From: Pontibacter arcticus
Lineage (GTDB): Bacteria; Bacteroidota; Bacteroidia; Cytophagales; Hymenobacteraceae
NCBI RefSeq assembly: GCF_003284895.1
Contig: NZ_QMDV01000003.1
Span: 676,603-740,602, forward strand
Length of the DNA stretch: 64,000 bases
Reading direction: 5' to 3'
Below, in pieces: positions 16,541-25,272 of the stretch. The notes under the pieces were generated by a model that saw nothing but the letters and a program-made list of their open reading frames with translations, did not search any database and had not been told where the DNA came from. A program made the translations under genes and the position numbers. Each line of letters begins with the position of its first letter. Within the stretch, counting starts at the first letter, position 1.

Positions 16541-16680
16541 TTCTTGTTTCATTGCTGGCTTTCGCGCTCGGCAGCCGCGCTGGCTGCGTTCTCGGGTATC
16601 GCGCTGTGTTCATTTCCTGCCTTACGGCTGCTTCGCACCGGAAATTCACAAGGCGCTCAACCCAAGAACTGGGATAGGTT
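16541..16680. repeat. GC-rich structured non-coding block
   Basis: Distinctly more G+C-rich than its flanks and full of short inverted repeats, for example cagccgcgctggctg and tttcctgc...gcaccggaaa. I recall similar stretches recurring in Bacteroidota spacers, but could not check this. It may be a repeat element or a structured RNA. Confidence 0.4.
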
Positions 16681-16754
16681 TTTTCTTCGATCGGCTGATT
16701 TATACTTTACAGAAAGTATAAATTATACTTCAATTAAGAGCAAAAGGCATTTGC

Positions 16755-16808
16755 TAAACCAACGCCCCTCCTTGAAAAAAGGAGGGGTGCCGCAGGCGGG
16801 GTGGTTTA
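16755..16808. repeat. REP-like palindromic element
   Basis: Outer arms taaacca / tggttta enclose cgcccctcc / ggaggggtg and a gccgcaggcggg segment. The pattern of paired G/C tracts ending in ggggtggttta is typical of short dispersed palindromes in Bacteroidota spacers. Confidence 0.7.
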
Positions 16809-16911
16809 TCGCATCAATGAGAAAGGTAAGTCCTATCCGCCGAGTTCGGCCTGCTATACAACAATACCTTTCCAATCAAACCAACAACTACTTACGCCAG
16901 CAAAATCATAC

Positions 16912-17496
16912 TTACATCCATTCTACTTTATCGCGCAGCGGAATAATGCGTTTGCCTTCGTGTGCCGGGTTTTCGGCGTAGCCTAAGTATAAAATGCCCA
17001 GTACAATATCTTCTTCGCGGAGGTGCAGGGATTTTCTCATAGCAGGGTGATAGGCCATGCCGCCGGAGCCCCAGTAACTGGCAATTCCTAAGGCGCTGGC
17101 ACCAAGCAGCAGGTTTTGAATAGCGCAGGAAGTGGCAGCAATTTCTTCCAGCACCGGAATTTTAGGCAGGTTGCCCCGCTGCATGTACGCCACCAGTATA
17201 TGCGAAGCCTGATCGCCCATGATTTTCAGCTTTTCATACTTGTCAGGTTTGTAGTTTTCTTCCGGAGTTTCCTGTTGGTAGAGCTCAGCGTGACTCTGGC
17301 AAAACTGTTTTACTTTATCCCCCGCATATACTTTAAAACGCCACGGTTCGGTGTGGGCGTGTGTGGGGGCCCAGTCTGCCAGTTCCAACAGCTGTTTTAC
17401 CTGCTCATCGGGTATTTCTTGCCCGTTCATTTTAGGCGGTTTGGTTGTTCTGCGATGGCGTATTACCTGGCTTATCTGCGAAAAAAGATTATTCAT
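16912..17496 (-). CDS. Nitroreductase-family flavoprotein
   Basis: A 194-residue FMN-dependent oxidoreductase of the short YdjA-like branch. IRHRRTTKPPKMNG (about 12-25) is the FMN phosphate-binding start, WAPTHAHTEPWRFKVYAG (about 42-59) a family signature, and LGIASYWGSGGMAYHPAMRKSL lies in the C-terminal flavin region. It likely uses NAD(P)H. The physiological substrate is unknown. Monocistronic. Confidence 0.9.
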   Translation of the reverse strand: MNNLFSQISQVIRHRRTTKPPKMNGQEIPDEQVKQLLELADWAPTHAHTEPWRFKVYAGDKVKQFCQSHAELYQQETPEENYKPDKYEKLKIMGDQASHILVAYMQRGNLPKIPVLEEIAATSCAIQNLLLGASALGIASYWGSGGMAYHPAMRKSLHLREEDIVLGILYLGYAENPAHEGKRIIPLRDKVEWM

Positions 17497-17551
17497 AGGA
17501 TAAAAATCAAAAGTATAAAGAGCAGTTTTGAAGTATAAATTTTAAGTATAA

Positions 17552-17598
17552 AAAATGGCTAAACCGCCGAATTATAGTTTCAGCAATTTAGCCATTTT
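17552..17598 (-). terminator. Terminator of the phosphoglucomutase gene
   Basis: Arms aaaatggctaaa / tttagccatttt flank a 23-base loop, with a T-run on the minus strand after the left arm. It lies 19 bases beyond the phosphoglucomutase stop. AAGTATAAA motifs flank both sides. Confidence 0.8.
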
Positions 17599-17616
17599 AC
17601 GAAGTATAAATAAAGC

Positions 17617-19362
17617 CTATTTCAGTTTCAGATCAACCAGGATCTGCTCTATCTTCTGATTCAGCTTTTGCTCGGTAGCATCAAAATCAGCTTTGGAAGC
17701 CAGTGGCTCGTTTACGCTGATGTAGAACTTGATCTTTGGCTCGGTGCCAGATGGGCGCGCTGAAATTTTGCTACCATCTTCGGTTAAATACTGCAGTACG
17801 TTGGAGCTTTCCAGGCCTAGTTTGGTTTCTTCGCCTGAAATCAGGTTTTTGCAGGTGCTCAGTTTGAAGTCGCTCACTTCTATAACCGGAGAGCCAGCTA
17901 TACTTTGTGGCGGGTTGGCACGCATCTCGGCCATCATCTGCTGAATTTCTTCGGCACCGCGCTGTCCTTTTTTCGTGAACGATACCAGTTCTTCTTTGTA
18001 GAAGTTATACTTGGTGTACATCTCGGTCATCATCTCGAACAAGCTCTGGCCGTTATCCTTCGCAACAGCTGCCATTTCCGCGATCAGGGCGCAGGCAGAA
18101 ATGCCGTCTTTGTCGCGCACGAAATCACCGATCATATAACCGTAGCTTTCTTCGCCGCCGCCAATGTATACTTCCTGGCCTTCCAGCTCACGTATCTTCT
18201 CAGCGATGTACTTAAAGCCGGTCAGGGTTTCGTAGTGCTTTACACCGTAGCTTTCAGCAATTTCCTTGATAAGGTCGGTGGTAACGATGGTTTTGACGAT
18301 AAACTCTTTGCCTGTTAGCTTACCGGCTTTTTGCCAGGCCTGCAGCAGGTAGTTTATAAGTATGGCACCCGTCTGGTTACCGTTCAAAAGTATAAATTCG
18401 CCTTTCAGGTTTTTTACAGCGATGCCCACACGGTCAGAATCCGGGTCGGTGGCAAGTATAAGATCGGCATCCAGTTCAGCGGCTTTTTTAAGGGCCAGCG
18501 TCATGGCTTCTTTTTCTTCGGGGTTCGGGTAAACTACTGTCGGGAAGTTGCCATCCGGTTTTGCCTGCTCTTCCACTACGTGCACGTTGGTAAAGCCAAA
18601 ACGCGCCAGTACTTCCGGTACCAGCGTTATGCCCGTGCCATGCAGCGGCGTGTACACAATTTTCAGGTCGTGCTGGTTTTTAATAGCCTCCTGCGAGATC
18701 GACAGTTTCAGCACTTCGTCCATGTACGCTTCGTCGAGTTCAGCGCCAACCATCGCTACGTTATCGTTGTTAGCTTCAAACTTCACCTCATCAATAGAAG
18801 TAATTTTGTTTACTTCCGCGATGATGTTTTTGTCGTGGGGAGCAGTTACCTGCGCGCCATCGTTCCAGTATACTTTGTAGCCGTTATAATCTTTCGGGTT
18901 ATGCGATGCCGTCACGACCACGCCGCTCTGGCATCCCAAATGGCGGATCGCAAACGAAAGTTGCGGTGTCGGGCGAAGTGCCTCAAACAAGTATACTTTA
19001 ATGCCGTTGGCCGAGAAAATATCAGCAGAGATGCGGGCAAAAAGATCGGAGTTATTGCGGCTGTCGTGGGCAATGGCCACTTTTACCTGCTCACCGGGAA
19101 AGTTCTGCTTCAGGTAATTGCATAAGCCTTGCGTGGCCATTCCTAAAGTATAACGGTTCATGCGGTTGCTGCCTGCGCCCATAATACCGCGCAAACCGCC
19201 TGTGCCAAATTCAAGGTTCTTGTAAAAAGCATCAGAAAGGGTTTCGTGTTCGCCGCGTTCCTGCATGCCTGCTATTTCGGCTTTGGTTTCTTCGTCGAAG
19301 TTACCGTTCAGCCATACATTTATTTTTTCCTGTATCGTAGGGTCAATCATTGTTTCCATCAA
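17617..19362 (-). CDS. Phosphoglucomutase / phosphomannomutase
   Basis: A 581-residue alpha-D-phosphohexomutase, interconverting hexose 1- and 6-phosphates. The phosphoserine loop VVVTASHNPKDYNGYKVY (about 140-157), the Mg-binding ATDPDSDRVG, the sugar loop GGGEESYGYM and the phosphate-binding end RPSGTEPKIKFYI are all intact. The four-domain length is standard for PgcA-type enzymes. The ATG used is the first of several in-frame Met (MMETM), and the true start may be slightly later. Single gene with its own terminator. Confidence 0.94.
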   Translation of the reverse strand: MMETMIDPTIQEKINVWLNGNFDEETKAEIAGMQERGEHETLSDAFYKNLEFGTGGLRGIMGAGSNRMNRYTLGMATQGLCNYLKQNFPGEQVKVAIAHDSRNNSDLFARISADIFSANGIKVYLFEALRPTPQLSFAIRHLGCQSGVVVTASHNPKDYNGYKVYWNDGAQVTAPHDKNIIAEVNKITSIDEVKFEANNDNVAMVGAELDEAYMDEVLKLSISQEAIKNQHDLKIVYTPLHGTGITLVPEVLARFGFTNVHVVEEQAKPDGNFPTVVYPNPEEKEAMTLALKKAAELDADLILATDPDSDRVGIAVKNLKGEFILLNGNQTGAILINYLLQAWQKAGKLTGKEFIVKTIVTTDLIKEIAESYGVKHYETLTGFKYIAEKIRELEGQEVYIGGGEESYGYMIGDFVRDKDGISACALIAEMAAVAKDNGQSLFEMMTEMYTKYNFYKEELVSFTKKGQRGAEEIQQMMAEMRANPPQSIAGSPVIEVSDFKLSTCKNLISGEETKLGLESSNVLQYLTEDGSKISARPSGTEPKIKFYISVNEPLASKADFDATEQKLNQKIEQILVDLKLK

Positions 19363-19434
19363 AATTAAAATGGGGTGGAAGTATAAGTCTGTAAAGCGAT
19401 TAAGTTATTGCCGCTTAAGATGCTCTTAAATAAA

Positions 19435-19483
19435 TCACACCAGCCTTTTCTGTACGCGGGGCACAGTGTAAGAGCTGGTGTGA
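19435..19483. terminator. Inverted repeat downstream of hppD
   Basis: Perfect 10-base arms tcacaccagc / gctggtgtga with a 29-base loop lie between the phosphoglucomutase start and the hppD stop. It may terminate hppD, though the T-run is poor. Confidence 0.45.
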
Positions 19484-19549
19484 TGAAATTTTATATCAAA
19501 ATAAAGCTGGTTTGGCTACAATTACGAGCCGCTATACTTTATTTTTGGT

Positions 19550-20674
19550 TTAAAGGTTACCGCGAAGTGCCTGTTCCCGCTCAATTGCTTCGAATAAAGC
19601 CTTGAAATTGCCTTTGCCAAACGATTTGGCGCCTTTACGCTGGATAATTTCATAGAACACAGTTGGTCTGTCTTCCACTGGCTTCGTGAAGATCTGCAGC
19701 AAATAACCTTCGTCGTCGCAGTCTACAAGGATGTTCAGTTTTTTGAGGTCTTCCATATCTTCGTCGATGTGGCCGATGCGCCCGATCAGATCCGTATAAT
19801 ACGTTTCCGGCACATGCAGGAACTCCACACCACGGCGGCGCAACTCTGCTACAGTTGATAAAATATCATACGTAGCCACGGCAATGTGCTGCACACCAGC
19901 ACCACGGTAAAACTCGAGGTACTCATCGATCTGCGATTTTTTCTTGCCTTCGGCCGGCTCATTTATCGGGAATTTAATGTAGCCGTTTCCGTTCGATACT
20001 ACTTTAGACATCAGGGCAGTATACTCGGTGCTGATGTCTTCGTCATCAAAGGTAAGCAGCAGTTTAAAGCCCATCACGTCTTCGTAAAACTTCACCCATT
20101 CATTCATCAGGCCAAGCTCCACGTTACCAACGCAATGGTCTACATACTTCAGGCCAACCGGCTCTGTTACCAACTCGGAAGTACGTGCCACATAACCAGG
20201 CATAAACACACCAGAATAGTTATGGCGCTCTACAAATGTATGGATGGTATCACCGTACGTTCTGATGGACGCTGTTTTTACTTCACCAAATTCGTCGGTT
20301 AGGGTTTGCGGTTCGATGGCAGGCTGGGCACCGCGCGCTACAGTTTCACGGAAAGACTTTTCGGCATCGTCTACCCAAAGCGCCAACACCTTTACACCAT
20401 CGCCGTGCAGGTGCACATGCTGTGCAATTTCAGATTCAGGGCTGATACCGGTAGTAAGTACCAGGCGTATTTTTTCCTGCTGCAGCACATAAGATGCCCG
20501 GTCGCGCACACCAGTTTCGGGGCCGGCATAGGCTACCAGCTTAAAGCCGAAGGCTGTCTGGTAAAAGTGTGCTGCCTGCTTGGCGTTGCCTACATAGAAC
20601 TCAATGTAATCGGTGCCGTTTAGAGGTAAAATATCTGTAACTATTGTTTCGGAAGGTAAGGTGTTGGTATTCAT
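19550..20674 (-). CDS. hppD: 4-hydroxyphenylpyruvate dioxygenase
   Basis: A 374-residue Fe(II) oxygenase converting 4-hydroxyphenylpyruvate to homogentisate in tyrosine catabolism. It contains two vicinal-oxygen-chelate halves. The iron ligands are seen in VDHCVGNVE (His), GVQHIAVAT (His) and FYEIIQRKG (Glu). The start MNTNTLPSETIVTD at 20674 was preferred over an open extension of 13 residues that precedes the conserved region. An FAH-family gene lies elsewhere in the window (9693), but not adjacent. Confidence 0.95.
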   Translation of the reverse strand: MNTNTLPSETIVTDILPLNGTDYIEFYVGNAKQAAHFYQTAFGFKLVAYAGPETGVRDRASYVLQQEKIRLVLTTGISPESEIAQHVHLHGDGVKVLALWVDDAEKSFRETVARGAQPAIEPQTLTDEFGEVKTASIRTYGDTIHTFVERHNYSGVFMPGYVARTSELVTEPVGLKYVDHCVGNVELGLMNEWVKFYEDVMGFKLLLTFDDEDISTEYTALMSKVVSNGNGYIKFPINEPAEGKKKSQIDEYLEFYRGAGVQHIAVATYDILSTVAELRRRGVEFLHVPETYYTDLIGRIGHIDEDMEDLKKLNILVDCDDEGYLLQIFTKPVEDRPTVFYEIIQRKGAKSFGKGNFKALFEAIEREQALRGNL

Positions 20675-20818
20675 AGTCAGATGAATTTTATTAAGTGTTA
20701 CGTAAAAATACACCTTTTAATTGTTTATCAAAAGCGATCCGGTTTCCTGTAAATTAACAACCCGAATGCTTGCAATTGCTGCAGCATGTTTTCAACTTTG
20801 TAAAAAAAGCAAGATAAG

Positions 20819-21220
20819 ATGAACGCAAACGACCTGAATAAAGCTATAGTTGCCATCCTCGAGAAAAAGCAACAACTGAACGGCATGGATTATAACGACG
20901 AACGTTATGATGACCTGGAAGAAGCGTTGCACGACCTGGAAGATGATTTTAACGAAACGTACGGCGACGAAATGGAAGATGTACTGGAAGATGTGCACGC
21001 CAAATTAAAGTCTGATGCGGAGTTGTTACTGCCAACTGCTTACCTGGCCAGCGCGCTCGATGTAGAAGAAATTGACCTGGATGAAGATGTGCGCGAAGGT
21101 GTTTGGGTAGAGTCTGATTCGTTCCCGGGTGTGGAGATGCGTTTGGTGCTGGTGGCTAACCCGCCTCGTTTTCTGCTGGTGCTAGCCGACCAGGAACGCG
21201 TACTCTGGACTGCCGAATAA
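20819..21220 (+). CDS. Conserved-looking acidic protein of unknown function
   Basis: A 133-residue strongly acidic cytoplasmic protein. The first half (about 1-65) is helical and charged (YDDLEEALHDLEDDFNETYGDEMEDVLEDVHAK in two helices), and the second half is a small beta-rich part with VEMRLVLVANPPRFLLVLAD. Codon use resembles its neighbours. No known domain was recognised. It is a single gene followed by a very strong terminator. Confidence 0.75.
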   Translation: MNANDLNKAIVAILEKKQQLNGMDYNDERYDDLEEALHDLEDDFNETYGDEMEDVLEDVHAKLKSDAELLLPTAYLASALDVEEIDLDEDVREGVWVESDSFPGVEMRLVLVANPPRFLLVLADQERVLWTAE

Positions 21221-21235
21221 GTATAACCAAGTATA

Positions 21236-21288
21236 AAGTATAAAAAGAAAGGCCGCTGTTACTTACAGCGGCCTTTCTTTTTATACTT
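21236..21288 (+). terminator. Terminator with 24-bp perfect arms built on AAGTATA
   Basis: The left arm starts aagtataaaaag and runs through gaaaggccgctgt (21236-21259). The right arm 21265-21288 is its exact complement, ending ctttttatactt, with a 5-base loop. The outermost seven bases of each arm are the dispersed AAGTATA motif in inverted orientation. Confidence 0.9.
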
Positions 21289-21320
21289 GGAACTGTTTAG
21301 AGTTTTAAACAAATAAATTA

Positions 21321-21438
21321 CTGCTGCCCTTGCTGCGTGTTTTCACCAGCAAGCGCCTGTTGGTGAACGTATAGTTGTTGATGAAAACACGCAACAACGG
21401 CAGGTTCAGATACTATAATTGAAAACCCTAAACAGCTT
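21321..21438. repeat. REPIN-like element, copy A
   Basis: Two inverted 23-base arms, ttgctgcgtgttttcacc... (21330-21352) and its imperfect complement (about 21375-21397), are each internally palindromic (ttgctg...cagcaa). The element starts ctgctgcccttgctgcg and ends ataattgaaaac...aaacagctt. A second copy in opposite orientation lies at 55717-55835, sharing the first 34 bases exactly. It ends one base before the trpS stop codon. Confidence 0.75.
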
Positions 21439-21439
21439 C

Positions 21440-22414
21440 TTAGTAACCGATCTTTTCGCGTACTCTTTTTAACACCTGGCTGCCAATGGCCTTTGCTTTT
21501 TCTGCGCCTTCGTGTAGTTTCTTGTCTATTTCGGGCAGGTTGGTGATGTAGTAATTAAACAGTTCGCGCTCTTTTGCATACTTGGTTATGATAAGCTCGT
21601 AAAGGGCTTGCTTGGCGTGGCCGTAACCGTAGCCGCCATTTTCGTAGTTGCGGCGCATGGCTTCAATTTCTTCAGCTGAGGCCAGTAAACTATACAGTTT
21701 AAAAGTAGTATCGTCGTCCGGGTTCTTCGGTTCTTCCAGCGGCGTGCTGTCGGTAACGATGCTCATGATGGTTTTGCGCAACGGTTTATCCGCCTCAAAA
21801 ATATCGATGATGTTACCATACGATTTGCTCATTTTCTCGCCGTTAATGCCGGGCACGGTCATCACAGCTTCGTCGGTTTTTGCTTCCGGTAATACAAACG
21901 TCTCGCCGTAGATGTGGTTAAACGAGCTGGCAATATCACGCGTGATTTCGAGATGCTGCACCTGGTCTTTGCCTACGGGTACTAAATTGGCATCATACAA
22001 AAGTATATCCGCCGCCATTAAAACCGGGTAAGTAAACAAGCCGGCATTTACATCGGCCAGTCCGCGCCGACTCGATTTATCTTTAAACGAGTGTGCGTTT
22101 GCCAGCATCGGGAAAGGAGCGAAGCAGCTCAGGTACCAGCTCAGTTCGGTTACCATCGGCACATCCGACTGGCGGTAAAATATATGGCGATCGGTATCGA
22201 AGCCAAAGGCCAGCCAGGCAGCCGCAACTGCGTAGGTGTTATTGCGCAACAATGCTGCATCGCGCACGGTGGTAAGCGAGTGCATGTCTGCGATGAAGTA
22301 TAAAGATTCCTGATCAGATGTTCTGGAAAGCTCCACCGCTGGAATTATAGCGCCCAACAGGTTGCCTAAGTGTGGTCGGCCGGTGCTTTGGATGCCGGTA
22401 AGGTATCGTGCCAT
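21440..22414 (-). CDS. trpS: Tryptophanyl-tRNA synthetase
   Basis: A 324-residue class Ic aminoacyl-tRNA synthetase. The HIGH-type motif PHLGNLLGA (about 14-22) and KMSKS in NGEKMSKSYGNI (about 193-202) are both intact. MLMAADILLYDANLVPVGKDQ-type tryptophan-pocket residues appear in PVLMAADILLYDA. The length is normal for bacterial TrpS. It is monocistronic. A REPIN-like repeat directly follows its stop codon. Confidence 0.97.
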   Translation of the reverse strand: MARYLTGIQSTGRPHLGNLLGAIIPAVELSRTSDQESLYFIADMHSLTTVRDAALLRNNTYAVAAAWLAFGFDTDRHIFYRQSDVPMVTELSWYLSCFAPFPMLANAHSFKDKSSRRGLADVNAGLFTYPVLMAADILLYDANLVPVGKDQVQHLEITRDIASSFNHIYGETFVLPEAKTDEAVMTVPGINGEKMSKSYGNIIDIFEADKPLRKTIMSIVTDSTPLEEPKNPDDDTTFKLYSLLASAEEIEAMRRNYENGGYGYGHAKQALYELIITKYAKERELFNYYITNLPEIDKKLHEGAEKAKAIGSQVLKRVREKIGY

Positions 22415-22484
22415 AGGATAGAAAGATACTAGGTTGAGGTCGCAATTTAAGTAAAAACAGGAGAAAAACGGCTGCAGCCCATAA

Positions 22485-23393
22485 TTAAGCTGTTACGCTA
22501 TTGGGATGCGGTTGCGGCTTAAGGGCTTTCAGGTTAGAAAGTATAATAGCTGCCAGAATAAGGGCAACGCCCAGCCATTGCACCGCCCATACTTCTTCGC
22601 CCAGCACCAGGCTCGACATCAGCACGGCAACAGGCAACTCAGCAGCACTCAGGATAGCGCTCAGGCCCAAACCTGTTTTAGGAATGCCATACGCATAGCA
22701 CAACGGCGGAATAACTGTTCCAAAAACCGACAGCACCATTCCCCATTTAAACAGCCCGGATGTTAAAGCACCATTCACCAGAAAGACCGGCGGGAAAATC
22801 GTGAAAATCAGGATGCAGGCACCCGTTAATAGCAGCGCACTTTTAGTTACCGGGTGCAGGTTATTGCCGGCAGACCCGTTAATCATCAAAAAGAAAGTAT
22901 AAGAGAGTGCGGCCAGTAGGCCAAATCCGATTCCGGCCAGGTCGAAGTCAGGTAACTCACCAGAAAAGAGCCTCCCGGCCAGGCAGGTGCCGAACAGAAT
23001 TAGGGCTACGGTGGCAAGCTGCAGCGGTTTCGGGGCTTTGCGTTTTATGATCGCTTCCAGGAGCAAACTCATCCAGGTAAACTGCATCAGCAAAAGTATG
23101 GCAATAGAGGCCGGTACGGTTTGCACGCATTTGTAATAAAATATACTTACCAGGCCGGTTGAGATACCCATAGCGGCCAGTTTTACTTTTTCCTGTAAGG
23201 TGGCACCGCTTCTTTTAGCTCCGGCCAGGTAACGCACCAGCACGATCAGCCAAAGTATAACAAACCCGAAAAATACCTGGCTGCCGGTTACATCGCCCAG
23301 CGTAAAGCCTTCTTTGTAGGCCAGTTTAACAAACGTAGAAAGTATCCCGAAGCTGGAAGCTCCCAGAAATACCAAAGCAATACCTCTGAACAT
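22485..23393 (-). CDS. EamA/DMT-family membrane transporter
   Basis: A 302-residue protein with ten predicted membrane helices in two homologous halves, each an EamA domain (about 3-145 and 155-290). Typical motifs are FRGIALVFLGASSFGILSTF at the start and FGTVIPPLCYAYGI plus LSAAELPVAVLMSSLVLGE in the second half. Such drug/metabolite transporters export or import small metabolites, and the substrate cannot be inferred. Monocistronic. Confidence 0.9.
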   Translation of the reverse strand: MFRGIALVFLGASSFGILSTFVKLAYKEGFTLGDVTGSQVFFGFVILWLIVLVRYLAGAKRSGATLQEKVKLAAMGISTGLVSIFYYKCVQTVPASIAILLLMQFTWMSLLLEAIIKRKAPKPLQLATVALILFGTCLAGRLFSGELPDFDLAGIGFGLLAALSYTFFLMINGSAGNNLHPVTKSALLLTGACILIFTIFPPVFLVNGALTSGLFKWGMVLSVFGTVIPPLCYAYGIPKTGLGLSAILSAAELPVAVLMSSLVLGEEVWAVQWLGVALILAAIILSNLKALKPQPHPNSVTA

Positions 23394-23845
23394 GATGTTC
23401 TGTTAAAAATTAAATAAAAAAGGAAAAGGATGCTGGCCCCGCAATAGGGCATAAGGCGTTATTATAGGTCGTGGAGAACGTACCCGGTTATAAATATTTG
23501 TGTATGAGCTAAATGGTTGGCCATAACTGATAAGGTGCCGCAAAGGTACAAAATTTACAGTGTAAAACTTGCCCGGTTTATACTTTAAAAACCACCTTCC
23601 GGGTTTTGCCGCTTACTTGCTCAGGCACAGTAGGTAACAAAGCAGAAGTAAATTTCTGTAAAAAAGGATAGATGTGGCAGTAAAAGTATATTCTTTATTT
23701 TGTGCTACGGAAAGGGTTATAAGTATAAAACTTTAGGCTGCTAACTAAGTATATTGCAATATTGTTTTTAGGCCGTATGGCTAGATCTCTGGGGCAAGGC
23801 TTGTTTTGTTCAGTTTAAAAAATTTCCAGTACACCTAAATATATG
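23394..23845. other. Intergenic region between EamA and purC
   Basis: About 450 bases of divergent, mostly AT-rich spacer. It has several AAGTATA/TATACTT motifs (near 23578, 23687, 23722 and 23747). No ORF with coding character or recognised RNA was seen. Confidence 0.55.
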
Positions 23846-23853
23846 TAACTTTG
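23846..23853 (+). promoter_or_regulatory. TAnnTTTG element of purC
   Basis: TAACTTTG matches the -7 consensus and gives a leader of about 20 bases before the purC ATG at 23878. No strong -33 TTG was assigned. Confidence 0.5.
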
Positions 23854-23877
23854 CTTGCCTATAACACTACAAACGCA

Positions 23878-24834
23878 ATGGAGGCCATACAAGAAACTAA
23901 TTTCTCCTTTCCAGCCCAGACAGGCTTTTACAGAGGTAAAGTGCGTGACGTATACTTTTTCGAGGATAAGATCGCGATTGTAGCTACCGACCGTATTTCC
24001 GCTTTTGATGTGGTGCTGCCCCGCCCGATTCCTTACAAAGGACAGGTGCTGAACCAGATCGCGGGCCTGAACCTGAAGGCGACCGCTGATATTGTGCCGA
24101 ACTGGGTACTTGCCACGCCGGATGCAAATGTTACGATTGGTTACCATTGCGAGCCTTACAAAGTGGAAATGGTGATCCGGGGATACCTGGCCGGCCATGC
24201 CTGGCGCGAGTATAAAGCCGGAAAACGTACGGTTTGCGGCGTTAGCTTACCGGAAGGTTTACAGGAAAACGATAAATTACCTTCGCCTATTATTACGCCC
24301 ACTACGAAAGCCGACGAAGGCCACGACGAAGACATTTCGCGGGAAAACATTATCGCAAACGGTATTGTTTCCGAAAAAGAATATGAACAACTGGAGGCGT
24401 ACACCAGAGCACTTTTTGAGCGTGGCACTCAATTTGCAAAAGAGCGTGGACTGATACTGGTAGATACCAAGTATGAATTCGGGCAGTACAAAGGTGAGAT
24501 TTATTTGATCGATGAAATCCATACACCGGACTCGTCTCGTTATTTTTACCTCGAAGGGTATCAGGAGCGCCAGAATTCAGGGGAGCCACAGAAGCAGTTA
24601 TCAAAGGAATTTGTGCGCCAGTGGCTGATAGAAGGAGGCTTTCAGGGCAAGGAAGGACAGGCAATACCTGAAATGTCCGATGAAGTAGTAGCCGGAATTT
24701 CAGACCGTTATATTGAGCTTTATGAAGCTTTTACAGGCCAAGCCTTTGTAAAAGAAGACTATACAGAAGTGCAGGAACGCATTAAGCGTTGTGTGGAAGA
24801 AAACATTTTTAGCGCCAAAGATTACCATAATTAA
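23878..24834 (+). CDS. purC: Phosphoribosylaminoimidazole-succinocarboxamide synthase
   Basis: A 318-residue SAICAR synthetase of purine biosynthesis, which joins CAIR and aspartate with ATP. The signatures [25 protein letters not shown] (in two parts, about 20-44), the succinate-binding region [17 protein letters not shown] and LVDTKYEFG with [11 protein letters not shown] are present. The start MEAIQETNF was preferred over an upstream ATG because a promoter element lies between them. A STAS gene follows 46 bases downstream on the same strand. Confidence 0.96.
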   Translation: MEAIQETNFSFPAQTGFYRGKVRDVYFFEDKIAIVATDRISAFDVVLPRPIPYKGQVLNQIAGLNLKATADIVPNWVLATPDANVTIGYHCEPYKVEMVIRGYLAGHAWREYKAGKRTVCGVSLPEGLQENDKLPSPIITPTTKADEGHDEDISRENIIANGIVSEKEYEQLEAYTRALFERGTQFAKERGLILVDTKYEFGQYKGEIYLIDEIHTPDSSRYFYLEGYQERQNSGEPQKQLSKEFVRQWLIEGGFQGKEGQAIPEMSDEVVAGISDRYIELYEAFTGQAFVKEDYTEVQERIKRCVEENIFSAKDYHN

Positions 24835-24880
24835 AGTATAATTTGGTAGATTCGCATTATAAATCCTTATTGGTAGATCT

Positions 24881-25258
24881 ATGAAGTACACGATTGATAA
24901 GAAAGAAAACTATACAATTATCACGATTGATGAAAAGAAGCTTGACACTTCTATCGCACCGGACCTGAAATCGGAATTCGTGAAATTGAATGCTGAAGGG
25001 ATCACCAACCTGATTCTTGACCTGAATAACGTTAAATATACTGATTCATCAGGGCTTAGCTCTATCCTGATCGCAAACCGTTTGTGCAATTCTTCTGGTG
25101 GCTTGCTTATACTTACCGGCCTGCAGGACCACGTAATGAAACTGATCACGATCTCTAAATTAGAGTCTGTTCTGAACATTCTGCCATCCGTAGAAGAAGC
25201 GATTGACCGTGTGTTTTTGCACGAGATCGAGCAGGACTTAACTAACAAAGAAGACTAA
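24881..25258 (+). CDS. STAS-domain anti-sigma-factor antagonist
   Basis: A 125-residue SpoIIAA-like protein. A single STAS domain has the hallmark VKYTDSSGLSSIL, with Ser57 at the position of the phosphorylatable serine of SpoIIAA. Such proteins bind an anti-sigma or similar switch kinase in the unphosphorylated form. No partner kinase gene is adjacent. It lies 14 bases before the RNase Z gene, a pairing suggesting co-transcription. Confidence 0.9.
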   Translation: MKYTIDKKENYTIITIDEKKLDTSIAPDLKSEFVKLNAEGITNLILDLNNVKYTDSSGLSSILIANRLCNSSGGLLILTGLQDHVMKLITISKLESVLNILPSVEEAIDRVFLHEIEQDLTNKED

Positions 25259-25272
25259 GTTTACCGCCTGCC

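Larger units (their letters stand above)
16450..16911. other. Gene-free spacer with repeats between dnaB and nitroreductase
   Basis: About 460 bases without a supported gene. It holds a GC-rich structured block (about 16541-16680), an inverted pair of AAGTATAAA motifs (16699-16722) and a REP-like palindrome (16755-16808). The short open frames here are accidental readings of the GC-rich block. Confidence 0.65.

Noticed and set aside
16544..16981. Open frames in the GC-rich spacer after dnaB
   Set aside because: They are only readings of the structured repeat block, with no start context, domain or codon bias.
18331..19125. A 264-codon open frame opposite the phosphoglucomutase gene
   Set aside because: The minus-strand gene carries all catalytic motifs, and the plus-strand reading is a codon-bias shadow.
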